64,000 nucleotides of DNA, taken from the NCBI GenBank assembly GCA_902729315.2, contig LR746264.1, positions 1,180,501-1,244,500 on the forward strand. The letters are read 5' to 3'. The notes below the pieces were generated by a model. That model was given only the letters and a program-made list of their open reading frames with translations, searched no databases and was not told the origin of the DNA. Made by a program: the position numbers and the translations under genes. Positions 53,871-64,000 of the stretch are shown here, in pieces. Positions within the stretch are counted from its first letter, which is position 1; each line of letters opens with the position of its first letter. Origin of the DNA: Spirodela intermedia. Its lineage: Eukaryota > Streptophyta > Magnoliopsida > Alismatales > Araceae.

Positions 53871-54500
53871 CAACGCACTTGGGTCTCCTATCAGGCAGAT
53901 TTTATTACTCAAGCTAAACCTGAATGAAACCGAGCTCAAACGGAGGTCGTGTTCGTCCGTCAGAATGTCACCCGGAAAAGTATTACCCCGCGCGTAATGT
54001 GAAACCGGAATCTGGCACAGCATTCAAGAGACGGTTCCGTCTCGATTGGCCATATCCCCGGGCTCTTAGAACGATCGTACCTCAAAAGAAGAAGCTTTCA
54101 CCCGCACACAAAGGATTACGGTGCCAGAAGAGGAAGAGTCTTGTGAACACCGCAGAGACAGCTTCTCGGGTCGGAATGGAAAATCGCCCGCCAGCGTTCA
54201 CCCGGTGTTGAATGCGCGACTGTTGCCACCGTCGTCCGCTGCGCAACATCCCGAACGTCTCTCTTAGAACGAGGAAAAGAAGATGAAGAGGATCCTTCGG
54301 TTAACAATAACGCACATCCAACACCGTACAAGGATATCTGGCGTTCCGCGCTACGGTTCACAACGCACAGACAGGGGAGTCCCGTTTGTCCACGTCTATC
54401 AGACAGTTTATTTAACTCCACGTGGAAAACAAGAATCAGAGGGCTCAGCAGAGGAAAGGACGGTTGAAACACCTGGGTCCAGAGGCGTCGAGCAGGCCAG
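53870..54500 (+). repeat. PG 3' flank repeat, unit c
   Basis: Aligns with about 60,210-60,845 (for example CGTGGAAAACAAGAATCAGA and GGTCCAGAGGCGT). Non-coding as far as can be seen. Confidence 0.75.
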
Positions 54501-56010
54501 GGTGAGATAACGCATAACTCTGACGCCCGATTCCACACGTGTTCTCGTCATTTCTCCTACGGGCTGTATGGACAAAAACGGGCAAACGGTGCACCTGGCA
54601 GCCACCGCAAGACAGAGCACATTGTCGGTCTCCTTCTGGAAACTCTGCTGGCGACGCGGGCCACGGTCACTGTTCAGTTGATCCTCCGCTTTCCCGACCG
54701 CATCTCTCGGTTACGACGACTGACAACTTCGGCATCTCAGGACGTCATCTCCTCCCCGTGGCCCTCGTCCCCTATAAATAACGTCCGGTCTCATTACCAC
54801 CGTTGCAGCGACTGAAGACTCACTCTCGCTGTCTCTCTCCCTCTCTCCTTCTCACTGAGTGATCTAATCGGCTCTGATGACCCCTTGCGTTGGGCTAGAA
54901 AAACGAGTCTAACCATGTAGGGGGAATCTCCGAACCACGTACATCTAGTGTACCCTCCCTTATCTCTGCCTCTCTCCCACTCTATCTCGAGTGTGAGGGT
55001 CACTTGATCAACGCTTACTTTTAGGAGAGGTCCCTCCGGACCTCATCTCACCCTTAAGCCATTGATTAGGACTGGTTTCAGGTACGAAAACCAGTCCAGC
55101 CCCCTTTTTAATACGGATATTAAAGGACGGCTCGGGGAGAGAGAGAAATTAAGGGCACGGTAATCCCTTCCTCTCCGGGGGCTGGAAACAGGATTCCGGC
55201 TTCTCCTCCTCCGCTCCCATCCGGTGCCCGGTATCAATGCTTCATTAACTCCATATACTTCTAAACCTTGTTCCTCTCTTGACATTGGATATTATTTCTT
55301 CTCCTTTTGTTTACTGGTCATGAGGTGTTCTTATCCTCTTTAGACCACAGCACGTTAGACTTCTCTCTGCATTTTATTACCTCGTGGACATTCTGTCCTC
55401 ATGCTCCCTTACTTCCGGCGCTGTATCAGGCAATTCCCTAGCCCATTCAGCCCTAAATCTGGTCACATTGCCCAACATCGAGTTTGCACATCTATTCAGT
55501 GGTGCAAAGATGAGGACGTCCGTCCCCATCAGTGGTATCATAGCTGCTGCTTTGTGAACACGTATTTTGTGGTGAGCTAGGTTCGAGTGAAAATGTGGGA
55601 GGCGCGGGTGGAAACAAACATTTTTTCGAGAGCTGGCAGCGCGAAGCATGCCGGCATGGGCAGCGGCCTTAAACAGGCATGCGGCGTCGTACAAGCAGTG
55701 TGGCACGGTGCGGTATGGTCATGCGTGTGCAGCACATGCCTGGATACATGTGGCATGCATCCCGGTGTGCAGCTAGGGCAGAGCGAGAGGATGCTTGAAG
55801 TCGGGAGATCAGTCTCCTTTGAAGATCAGCCTCTAAGTGGGAGATTCTGGGAAATATAGAGAATGATCTGATGGGATCTCCGGGGAACACGCGGATCCAA
55901 CCCCATAGTGAGCTGGCGGTTGGGCGTCCAGGTGGGCAGCACCCTCGGACCAAACTTAGTATTAGGGGCACGAGTGCCTTCTGTCCCTATGGTTTTGCCT
56001 TATCTTGTGA
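54501..56010 (+). mobile_element. Probable LTR-retrotransposon LTR/leader remnant
   Basis: This interval interrupts the homology between PG units c and d, which resumes at about 56,010. It contains a CCCCTATAAATAACG promoter-like motif near 54,770 and a PBS-like TGGTATCATAGC at 55,533-55,544, directly after sequence ending CCCCATCAG. A related TGCAACGATGAGGAC block occurs at about 60,960. No polyprotein was recognised. Confidence 0.45.
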
Positions 56011-56700
56011 TTTAAGAGGGGGAGGAAGCTGCCGCCTAACGGTAGTGTGCTGGGTTCCCCTCCCCTATCTCTTGACTCTCTTCCCGTCTATTTTGAGTGT
56101 GCACATCTGGTCAACTGTGCAAGGACGAAGACACTCGACTGCATTACCGTAGGTCACCAGAACTTCTTACCGTTCGAGATTAGGTTTCAAATAATGGTTT
56201 ATGTGGTGATCAATCGAACCGTTTGTAATTTAATTCTTCATGATAATGTAAGGACTAGACGTGAGAGTCATAGAGACACATCCAAGGGCGGGGATTTGGT
56301 CTAAGTGAGGGTTAGTGTGGAGATCAAGTGAAATATTTGTCAGTGAATTCTTCACGTAAACCTGAGGAGTGAGTGCGAGTCATAGAGGGGGGGGGGGGGG
56401 GTATTCATGGGTTGGGTTTGTCGACACCCGTGAAACTCATACATGTGTCAATTTCTCATTTTCTAGGGCTGCTCTTGTCGTTGAATAGGGTATTTAAACT
56501 TTAATCCTGATGAAGATTGAGAGCAGGAGAAAAAAACTATAGTCATGAACACATTGTCATAGGCCTGTCGTGAAGAGGGTATAGTTGTGGTATATAGAAC
56601 TTGGAGGTCTGAATGATGAGAACTGTTTCTTGTTGTTTTTCTCCTACGTTGGGTGTACTATCCGTGTTCTTTATTCAGCATTGCTTGCCGTTCCGCGATG
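56011..56700 (+). repeat. Second shared 3' block, unit c
   Basis: Aligns with about 60,850-61,430 (for example CAATTTCTCATTTT and TTGGGTGTAC). It includes a run of 15 G at 56,387-56,401. Confidence 0.7.
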
Positions 56701-57540
56701 AGTAGGTTATTAAGGGTATCTTGTGTGGAAATATAGTTTTGTGTTATACGCCCCCTATTTTCTAACACGAGTACTACCTCACAGCAGCCCCTCCTAGCCT
56801 TTCCTATCAACTTTCCTCCGATCAATCAAACTACACCAGACAGTAAGTATCCTTGGCATCAATATGAGGTGCTATTAGAGACTACGGTCAGTCTCTATTT
56901 CTTTCCTTGTAACCCGTTACTATGGATGTAAGTAGCAGCAGTTTGGTTATGCGACCTCATTTGAGACTCTCGCAAAGATTGAAGTCATCGTGAGGTCAAT
57001 CTACATCCCAAGCCGGAAATCACGAGTGAGGTAAAGCTCAAAGTTAGAAGAATGTGGAGGGAATAGAAAAGATTAGCAGATTGGAACGTCCAGTAGACAT
57101 GTTGACGTAGGGAGTCATCGCAGAGCAATTCAGGCGTTACATGGCTTCGGTTGATCTCCAGAATTATGTTACTGGAGACGTCGCACAAGGTAAAGAAAAG
57201 CTTTATTTTTTCTTGAAAATCGGCCACCAAGTGTTAGATTTTTGGAGTTGTAAAAAATGAACTAATTGACTCTAACGGGGCTCTTTGATAAGAACGCAAA
57301 TATTGGATTAAGGGCGACCTTGTCCTTTGTGCCTAATGGACTGTAATTCAGACGTTGTCTCTTTCTCATGAAGGAAGAAAAACCTTGTACGACCGTGGAC
57401 GAAAGGGGATCGTCTAGTGCCCTTCTATCTGTCTCGTGTGTGTATGCATTAGTCAGACACACATCCGCTGTGCCAGATGAAGCGGAACCCTTGTTGTGTG
57501 CCAGATAACCTAGTCAGAGTTAGACTTGGACAGCCTGGAC
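56701..57540. other. Spacer before PG-d, no gene recognised
   Basis: Short frames only; no match to the copia block found upstream of the PG-c promoter. Confidence 0.5.
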
Positions 57541-58451
57541 CTCAGGGAGACTCTGAAAACTTAGCGATTTGTATCTAGCAGATCCAGAAGCCCACGCCAC
57601 AAAATATTTTGTCTTCTCGCAAACATCTGCTCCAGTCGAAAACCAGGGCCAATTGCAAGCCCAGTCCGCGGTCGTTCCCTGCGGATCAGGTCGACAAAAG
57701 AAAAGTTAATTCCGCCGCGACACGGGAGAGCCTCCGCACATTCGGGAAAATAGGGAAGCTGGGGCCGCTCGTCCTTCCCCTGCGTGTCCGAGTACTGCTG
57801 CGGCAGCTGATGCGCCAGTTATTTATACCCTTCGCTCGGCCGGCGGCGGTTCCCGCCCCAGAGGTCGCCACGTGCCCTCTGAGCGAAGGGTATAAAAAGC
57901 GTTTTCAATATTTTACGTTTGACGGAAGCCGGGAGATAGAGAGACGAGCTGACAGATAAACGAGAGAAAGAAAGTCGACGGAGCAATCGGAGGGGGGAGT
58001 CACGCAGCACCTCAAAGGAAACGACGGTTCGAGGACCGGGTATTAAGGGAATTGACATTCTTCAGGTGGGTTCGTCATACGGCGATCACACGAACAGAGG
58101 CGCCGAATTCTAGACGCGGAGACGCATGCATGATGCACGGGGCCGAGGAGAGAAGAAGGGAGACGGGCCGCGGCGGCAACGGCGAGGCGACACTTCCGTC
58201 TGTCCGCTACCAGGGACATGCCAGAAAACCGGAGGAGTTGACGTGGAAGCTGCCTTCCTCGGACGCCCTAGCTCCGCCTATCTCTTCGTCCCTCTATAGT
58301 ACCGGCGCCGAGCTATCAACCATATCCCGCAACCACTGCAAATAGCCAGCCCTCGTTCTGAAGATCAACCTCGGCGTCTCCCTCCCCTCTCCCAATCCCC
58401 CTCCCGTACTGGTCCACACACGCACGCCTCTCTTGAGCGTAGACAGCGCAG
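57541..58451 (+). promoter_or_regulatory. Promoter and 5' UTR region of PG-d
   Basis: Homologous to the PG-c promoter. The G-box CACGTG at 57,869-57,874 is preserved. The TATA position reads CTCTATAGTACC. The proximal part (from GGGACATGCCAGAAAACC, 58,214) matches the PG-b core promoter at 47,180 best. Confidence 0.7.
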
Positions 58452-60138
58452 ATGGGAGCGCCGAAAGGCTCTCCTCGTCCTCGCCCTCGTCCTTCTCCTT
58501 CGTCCGGGCGGTTCTCAGGAGGAACAGATGTTCTCCTGCGACCCCTCCTTCCGTACCGGTCTGGACATCACCGACTCCTCCACTGCGAGGAAACTGTCCC
58601 CGGGGACGGCCAACGAACGGAGGCGGTCTACTCTCGGCAGCGCACGCACAGTGGTGAACGTGAAGGATTTCGGTGCCCGAGGCGACGGATCATCGGACGA
58701 CACCAAGGTAGTAGGCCATTCAACAATCTCTTGCGTCGCAGATGGGAACTTCCTTCTAAGCGTTCTCGGACCCGCCCGTCGATTATCTCGTCTTCAGGCG
58801 TTCGCCGCTGCCTGGAAGGCGGCTTGCTCTTCCTCAGCTCTCGTCACTGTGTTGGTCCCCGAGGGGAAGGCATACCGGCTCAAGCCCATCACCTTCTCCG
58901 GTCCCTGCAAGTCTCCAATCACCGTAGCGGTGAGACACGACAACCCAATCCCCAGCTCCCCTCGCACCAAAATCTTATTGCGTCGCGCCTCCTTAGACTC
59001 CCTCTGTCTTCCAACTGTCACCCACAGATCAAGGGAACGATTCTCGCCTCCGGAAGGATATCCGACTGGGACGGAGCGGACCGCAGGCTCTGGATGCTGT
59101 TCGACAAGGTCGACGGCCTCAGAGTGGAGGGCGGCGGAACCATCGACGGCAACGGGCAGGTGTGGTGGAAGGTCTCCTGCAAAGTCGACCCCGCACAGGT
59201 AGCAACCCCTCTTACTTTCTCCGCTTGCGCACTCCATGGCACTGCCAGCGGAAACTCTCTGTCCTTGGGCTGAGTTCATCTCGGCCAGTAGCTCACTGAC
59301 TCGCTTTCTGACGTTTCTTTGACGTGACGTTATAGCCGCGCGAGGTTGCACCCACGGTACGTTCTGCTCCTAGCACACGACTAGACTATTTCAGTTCGTG
59401 TGGATTCCATTGTTTCTGCGAGCTGACTTCTGGGATGACCCCTTGCAGCCGTTGACATTCCGATCCTGCCGTGGCTTGACCGTAACCGATCTGAAATCCT
59501 AGAACAGCCAGCAGATGCACGTCACCTTCCCGAAGTGCGCCAACGTCCGGATCTCCCGACTGACTATCTCCGCCCCCGGGAACAGTCCCAACACGGACGG
59601 AATCCACGTCTCCGGCAGCACCGACGTTAAGATCAGCGACTCCGTCATCACGACAGGTCCACCCTCCGCCTCCTCTTCCTTGGCCTCCCCCATCCGCGAA
59701 GCCGGAAGAATGCGGACCTTGGCTTCGCTCTGAATTCCTCCTTGTAGGCGATGACTGCATCTCCATCGTCAGCGGCTCACGCTCCGTTACGGCCACCAAC
59801 ATCGTCAGATGCACGTCTCTCCTGCTTTCGCGCTCTCTCTCTCTTTCTCGCCCTCTTCCTTTCTCTCACTCTCGCTTTCTCGCTGAGTTCCTCTCGCCAA
59901 TCTTCCGTTCGCCCTTTGCCGCGCAGAAATCCGCCGTCGCCGTGAGCGGAGTGACGTTCAAGAACGTCAAGGGAACAAGCGCAACCGCGGTGGTCGTGGC
60001 CTTCGACTGCAGCCGCACGGTCCTCTGCCGAGGGACAACGCTGCAGGAGGTCCAACTCATCACGGCGAGCGGAGCATCCGCCGCAACGTCAACCTGGCCA
60101 AATACGGCACCGTCGTCCCGTCGACGTGCTCCTCCTGA
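58452..60138 (+). pseudogene. Polygalacturonase copy PG-d, multiply disrupted
   Basis: Exons equivalent to PG-c are 58452-58707, 58798-58929, 59028-59198, 59336-59356, 59449-59656, part of exon 6 from 59,748, and 59927-60138. Exon 1 has one extra base right after the ATG region (ATGGGAGCGCCGAAAGG), so the signal peptide and mature part are out of frame. Exon 4 reads PREVAPT, losing its Cys. Exon 5 has a TAG stop at 59,500-59,502. A deletion joins mid-exon 6 directly to intron 8, removing motif III (GHG) and motif IV (RIK). Exon 9 has a further 13-nt deletion. NTDGIHVS and GDDC remain. It is clearly non-functional. Confidence 0.93.
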
Positions 60139-60209
60139 CGGCGCCTGCTTCCGCCCCGGAGGAGAGAAGCAACAATGATCGGAAGAACGTCCTCTGAGAT
60201 ATGCCGCGG

Positions 60210-61430
60210 TTGGGACTCTTATTCGGCAGATTTTACTACTGCTCCAAAGTCCGAATAAAATCTAGCTTAAACGCAGGTCTTATTCGTGCATCAGAAGGTC
60301 ACCAGGAAGGAAACTACGCGTAATATAAAACCGGAGTCTGCTCACAGTCCGAATAGCTTTGATAAGTTGCCTCTATCTGGGCCGGCCATATCCTCGGCCA
60401 CTTAGAACAATCATAACTCAAGAGAAGAAGTGTTCAACCGCACACAAAGAATTGCGGCGGGAGAAACAGAAGAGTCCCGCGCACACGGGAGCCAGCTTCT
60501 CTGGTCGGAATGAAAAACCGCCCGAGGCGTTTGCCGCGGTGTTGAAAGCACGAGTGTTCCAGCCCTCGTCCATTCCGCAACATCCCCAACGCCTCTCGAA
60601 GAGCGAGGAGAAGAAGACGAAGAAGAGGATCTGTATGCTGACAATAACTCACGTCCAGCACCACACTAAGAGATAAATTGGCATTCCGGGAGACGGTTCG
60701 CAAAGCAAGGACAGAAGAGTCCCGTTCTTCCACGCGTATCAGGCAGTTTATTTGACACCACGTGGAAAACAAGAATCAGAGGGCTCAACTGAGGCAAGGA
60801 CGGTTAAAACACCCGGGTCCAGAGGCGTTGACCATGTCGGGTGTTTTACACGACACGCGTTCCGTCGGAACCCGCGGCCTCTTATTAGTGTCCTGAGTTG
60901 CCCTCGGTTGTCTCTTGCCCCTCTTCCCTCTATCTTGAGTGTGAACATTTCTTCCACTGTGCAACGATGAGGACCTACATCCCCGTCACCATTGATCATT
61001 GAAATTCCTTCCCTGTTCAATATGAGGCTTAAAATGAGGTTTAATGTGGAGAATAGTGGAAATATTTGTAATTTAATTCTATAAGTTGATCTGAGTTGAT
61101 GTGAGCATCACATATAGACATCCGTGGGCTGAGTTTGTCAACAATCCAAAAATTCATGCATGCGCCAATTTCTCATTTTTTTAGGGGTACTATTGTCTTT
61201 GAATAAATAAAATAAACTTTAATTGCAATTAAGATTGGGAGGTGGAAAAAACATGCGACCATCAACATATTGTGGGGGGCATGTCCTGAAGAAGGTATAG
61301 CTTGGGTGTACACAAATTTGTAGGTTTGAATCTTTAGTGGTATTTCTAATCGCTTTTCTCTTATATTGGGTGTACAGTCTACATTGATTATTCTGCATTG
61401 CCTGCCATTTGGTGGTGGGATATGTAGGGT
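60210..61430 (+). repeat. PG 3' flank repeats, unit d
   Basis: 60,210-60,845 matches 53,870-54,500, and 60,850-61,430 matches 56,011-56,700. This unit thus lacks the 1.5-kb LTR-like insertion of unit c. Confidence 0.7.
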
Positions 61431-62090
61431 AACAGGCAGATAAGAAAAGACTAGAATGTTGGAAGGGAATGGCCCAATACCTCATCTAGCCAAAATAAAA
61501 CACATATTAGACAAAATCATAAACTAGTTTTCTTACTTTCAATTTATTTTACGCTTTCATTCACCTTAAATTTATTTATATGTATCTTAAATATATTTTC
61601 AAGTCCCATCCTAACAAAACCACATTTTTACAGCTACTCTAACAGTCTTTTGATCTATTTAAAGACCCCATCTCGTACCCCTATAACCATTATTTAATGT
61701 TACAAAAAAAATTCCTTCTCTGAGATTCCATTTCATTGCTTTTTGGTTCAGGCGCCTCCCTTGTAGGTTTAGGGGAACCTTCTTGATCTTAGTACACTGA
61801 AGATCACTCTTTCGTGGATTCAAGGGTTGAAGCTTCTAAGTTTTGTGAAATTAGGATAAGAGATATTTACACAGACTTTATCTTTCATGAATTCAATATT
61901 GAGACTTCATCACCACACAACTAAAGATGTATCAATTGTATCAGAATAAGGTTTTCTGCTCCTTATTCATCTTTGACGATGTCATGAGGTAAAGGATAAC
62001 AGATTAATGAAGATAAAGGTCTTGAGGTTAGCCTCTTCTCTCACACAAAACATATTCAATTTCAATAACATATTGGTTAAAAGTTTCAAA
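61431..62090. other. AT-rich spacer
   Basis: No gene recognised. The right end (TTTCAAAGTATAAATGATAC) is where homology to the PG-b breakpoint begins. Confidence 0.5.
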
Positions 62091-63640
62091 GTATAAATGA
62101 TACTTTGAAGCAAATATTTTCTTACATGACTGCCCTAGAATTTCATTTACAAACCTTAAATATTCAAAAAGAAAATAACTTCAAACATCCTTATAGAAAG
62201 ATGTATCAATGACGCATGTAGTTCGTATCAGAAGTTGAATGTTTTTCAAAAATATAAAAATTAGTGATGAAGGATAATTAGTTTTTTATATATATAAATT
62301 AGAGGGCAGAGCATCTATCTACTGGGATCAATTTCAATCTACTTGTTCTAGATTAGGTAAGGATTGAGTTCGCTATATAAGCCTGAAAGATCTCTACTCC
62401 ACATATCTCTTACATACGACTAACTGACAGATGTCTTCCCCACAGCTGCTCTTCAGCCACCGGCTATTAGATATTTGCTCCTAGCATGAGTTCATTTTTT
62501 TTAATAAGTATAATTTTTGATATGATTTTCAATATATACAAAAATCATGTGGAACTCAAGTTTGGCCTCCACGTCAAATATTTGTAGTGAGAAAATGGCG
62601 GTAAGCATAATACCAAATAATTTAAGAAATTTTGTTTAGAATATTGGATTGGACAGAGAAGAAAGTAGAGAACACTCATCAGCAGATGGCATTGGTGAAA
62701 GCATAAATTGGAGAACACTCATCAGCACAAGAGATTGCAAGCACGGCTCTAAAAATTATTTCGGTTAGATGGTATTAACACAACCAATTTGGTAATTAAG
62801 GAATGTTTCTGCCCCTAGACTCTTAACTATTAGAGGGGTGCCGAATTGGGAAGGAAGAAGGTGAATCTTTCTTACTTAAGGTCATTTGAATGCCTCTCTT
62901 ATGTTCATGTAATTTTTAAAAAAACAGACAAACTGCATCCAACACCATGAAGTGTTTTCTCATAAGATATGGATCCCTTAAGTTTTTTTATCAGTTCGGG
63001 AGTGATCAAAACTGAAAAATTATGAGAGTCCAGAATGTGATATTCATTGAAGGAGTCTTGGACAAACACAAGGTTGTGACCAAGAACAAGAATAAGAGGC
63101 TTACAAGGACAAGGCTGAATTCGAGTTTACAAGGTTTTGTAGGTGCACATTTGGGTGGCGATGTAGACACAGGGAGAAGTGCCGCCGACTAAATTTATAT
63201 TTGAGCGGGACTGCAGTGGGCTTCATCTCACAAATACAAAATTTTTTTCTTTGTCCACAACATAAGCAGAGTATGTGACAAAAATTCAGGGTAACAAGAA
63301 GATGGTGAGGCTGAAGGATTTCTTTGTTGAGCTGGGTTGCAAAACGCGAATATAACCTGCTGTTTTCCGATAGCCAAGGTGACACTTATTCGGGAAGCAA
63401 CCTCTTGTTTCATTATAGAGTCGAACACTTTCCCTTAAGGTATCACTTCATTCGAAGCCTGTTCGAAGATGGGCATCTGGCGCTAAAGAAGATAACGAAT
63501 CCGACAACGAAACAGATCTAATAAGAAAGACTGTCACCATTGACTGATCAAGGCTATGCATGGGCTGAATTGACCTTCAAAGGTAGGTTGTGACAACACG
63601 TCAAACCTAAAACCAGTACCATTTTTTTTCTTTGCTTTCT
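62091..63640 (+). mobile_element. Copia remnant S2
   Basis: Collinear second copy of 47,969-49,514. It shows the same RNase H fragments: GGDVDTGRSAAD near 63,150-63,190, and RYHFIRSLFEDGHLALKKIT near 63,440-63,500. It keeps about 60 bp, encoding LLFSDSQGDTYSGSNLLFHY, that is deleted in S1. Stops are frequent. Confidence 0.8.
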
Positions 63641-64000
63641 CTCGTGTAGTCAACTGGATGGCGGAGCTTCCTGCGCCATCAAAACCGCCTCTAGACTCTG
63701 GAAACTCAGCGATTTGTATCTTGCACGTCCAGCAGCCCACGCCCCATAATATTTAGTCTTCTCGAAAGCATCTGCTCCAGCCGACAACCAGGGCCAGTTG
63801 TAAGTCTATCTAGCCGGGCGCGTCGATCGTTAGCCCAAACCCGGAGAACTGGCCATCGCCGACGGAGATAATTCCGCCGCGACGGTGGAGATGCGTCCGC
63901 ACACACGGCAAAATATGCAATCTTCGGACGGTCGTCCCTCCCGCGCGTCCCCAAATTCCGCAGCTGCTACGGCCGCTAATTGACACTACGCCGCCACTGG
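63641..64000 (+). promoter_or_regulatory. Distal promoter of a predicted further polygalacturonase copy
   Basis: Matches 49,515-49,876 of the PG-c promoter, ending at GACACTACGCCGCCACTGG. By the PG-c spacing the ATG would lie about 620 bp beyond the window edge. Confidence 0.65.

Noticed and set aside
53924-54538. Moderate frames in the PG 3' repeats
   Set aside because: The paralogous block at 60,210-60,845 does not keep these frames, so they are not coding.

Overview
This is nuclear DNA from a flowering plant. The genes have many introns with GT..AG borders and encode plant families: a carotenoid cleavage dioxygenase, GH28 polygalacturonases, a PPR-DYW editing factor, a plant-type ATP synthase OSCP subunit and an R2R3-MYB. 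The rest is copia and gypsy LTR-retrotransposon debris and very long (CT)n/(GA)n microsatellites. The very GC-rich coding sequence of the PPR gene fits a monocot or a basal angiosperm, but species cannot be fixed from the sequence alone.

Layout. 1-2.5 kb: minus-strand copia remnant. 2.5-8.2 kb: CCD1 copy A. 8.2-14.9 kb: AT-rich DNA with a decayed gypsy integrase, then a deleted gypsy derivative between LTR-like repeats. 14.9-17.6 kb: minus-strand polygalacturonase copy PG-a and its promoter. 18.1-23.7 kb: CCD1 copy B, almost identical to A. 24.1-30.6 kb: a divergent pair of genes for mitochondrial proteins, a MEF1-like editing factor (minus) and ATP synthase OSCP (plus). 32.1-33.4 kb: a MYB46/83-like gene. 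33.5-47 kb: repeats, comprising a minus-strand copia element whose reverse-transcriptase segment forms five tandem 314-bp copies, and two solo LTRs with perfect target-site duplications, one nested in the copia. 47.2-64 kb: a polygalacturonase array (PG-b, PG-c, PG-d and the promoter of a predicted further copy) separated by copia remnants and shared 3' sequence.

Five loci look intact by splice reconstruction: CCD1-A and CCD1-B (543 codons each, one amino-acid difference), the OSCP gene (245 aa), the MYB gene (249 aa) and PG-c (439 aa, all four GH28 motifs). The PPR-DYW gene is a single open exon with an uncertain start. PG-a, PG-b and PG-d are broken in different ways, so the array shows one functional member among decaying paralogues.

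The most notable signals are: the sudden change in divergence at the CCD1 stop codon, which suggests gene conversion or a very recent copy; the step-wise tandem amplification of a retrotransposon RT fragment; the two solo LTRs of very different age; the divergent promoter shared by two genes for mitochondrial proteins; and an unexplained CpG-rich 1.2-kb insertion behind PG-c carrying an exon-like ORF with an LWLFDEF motif. I found no convincing wholly new biological system. That insertion is the best candidate for follow-up.
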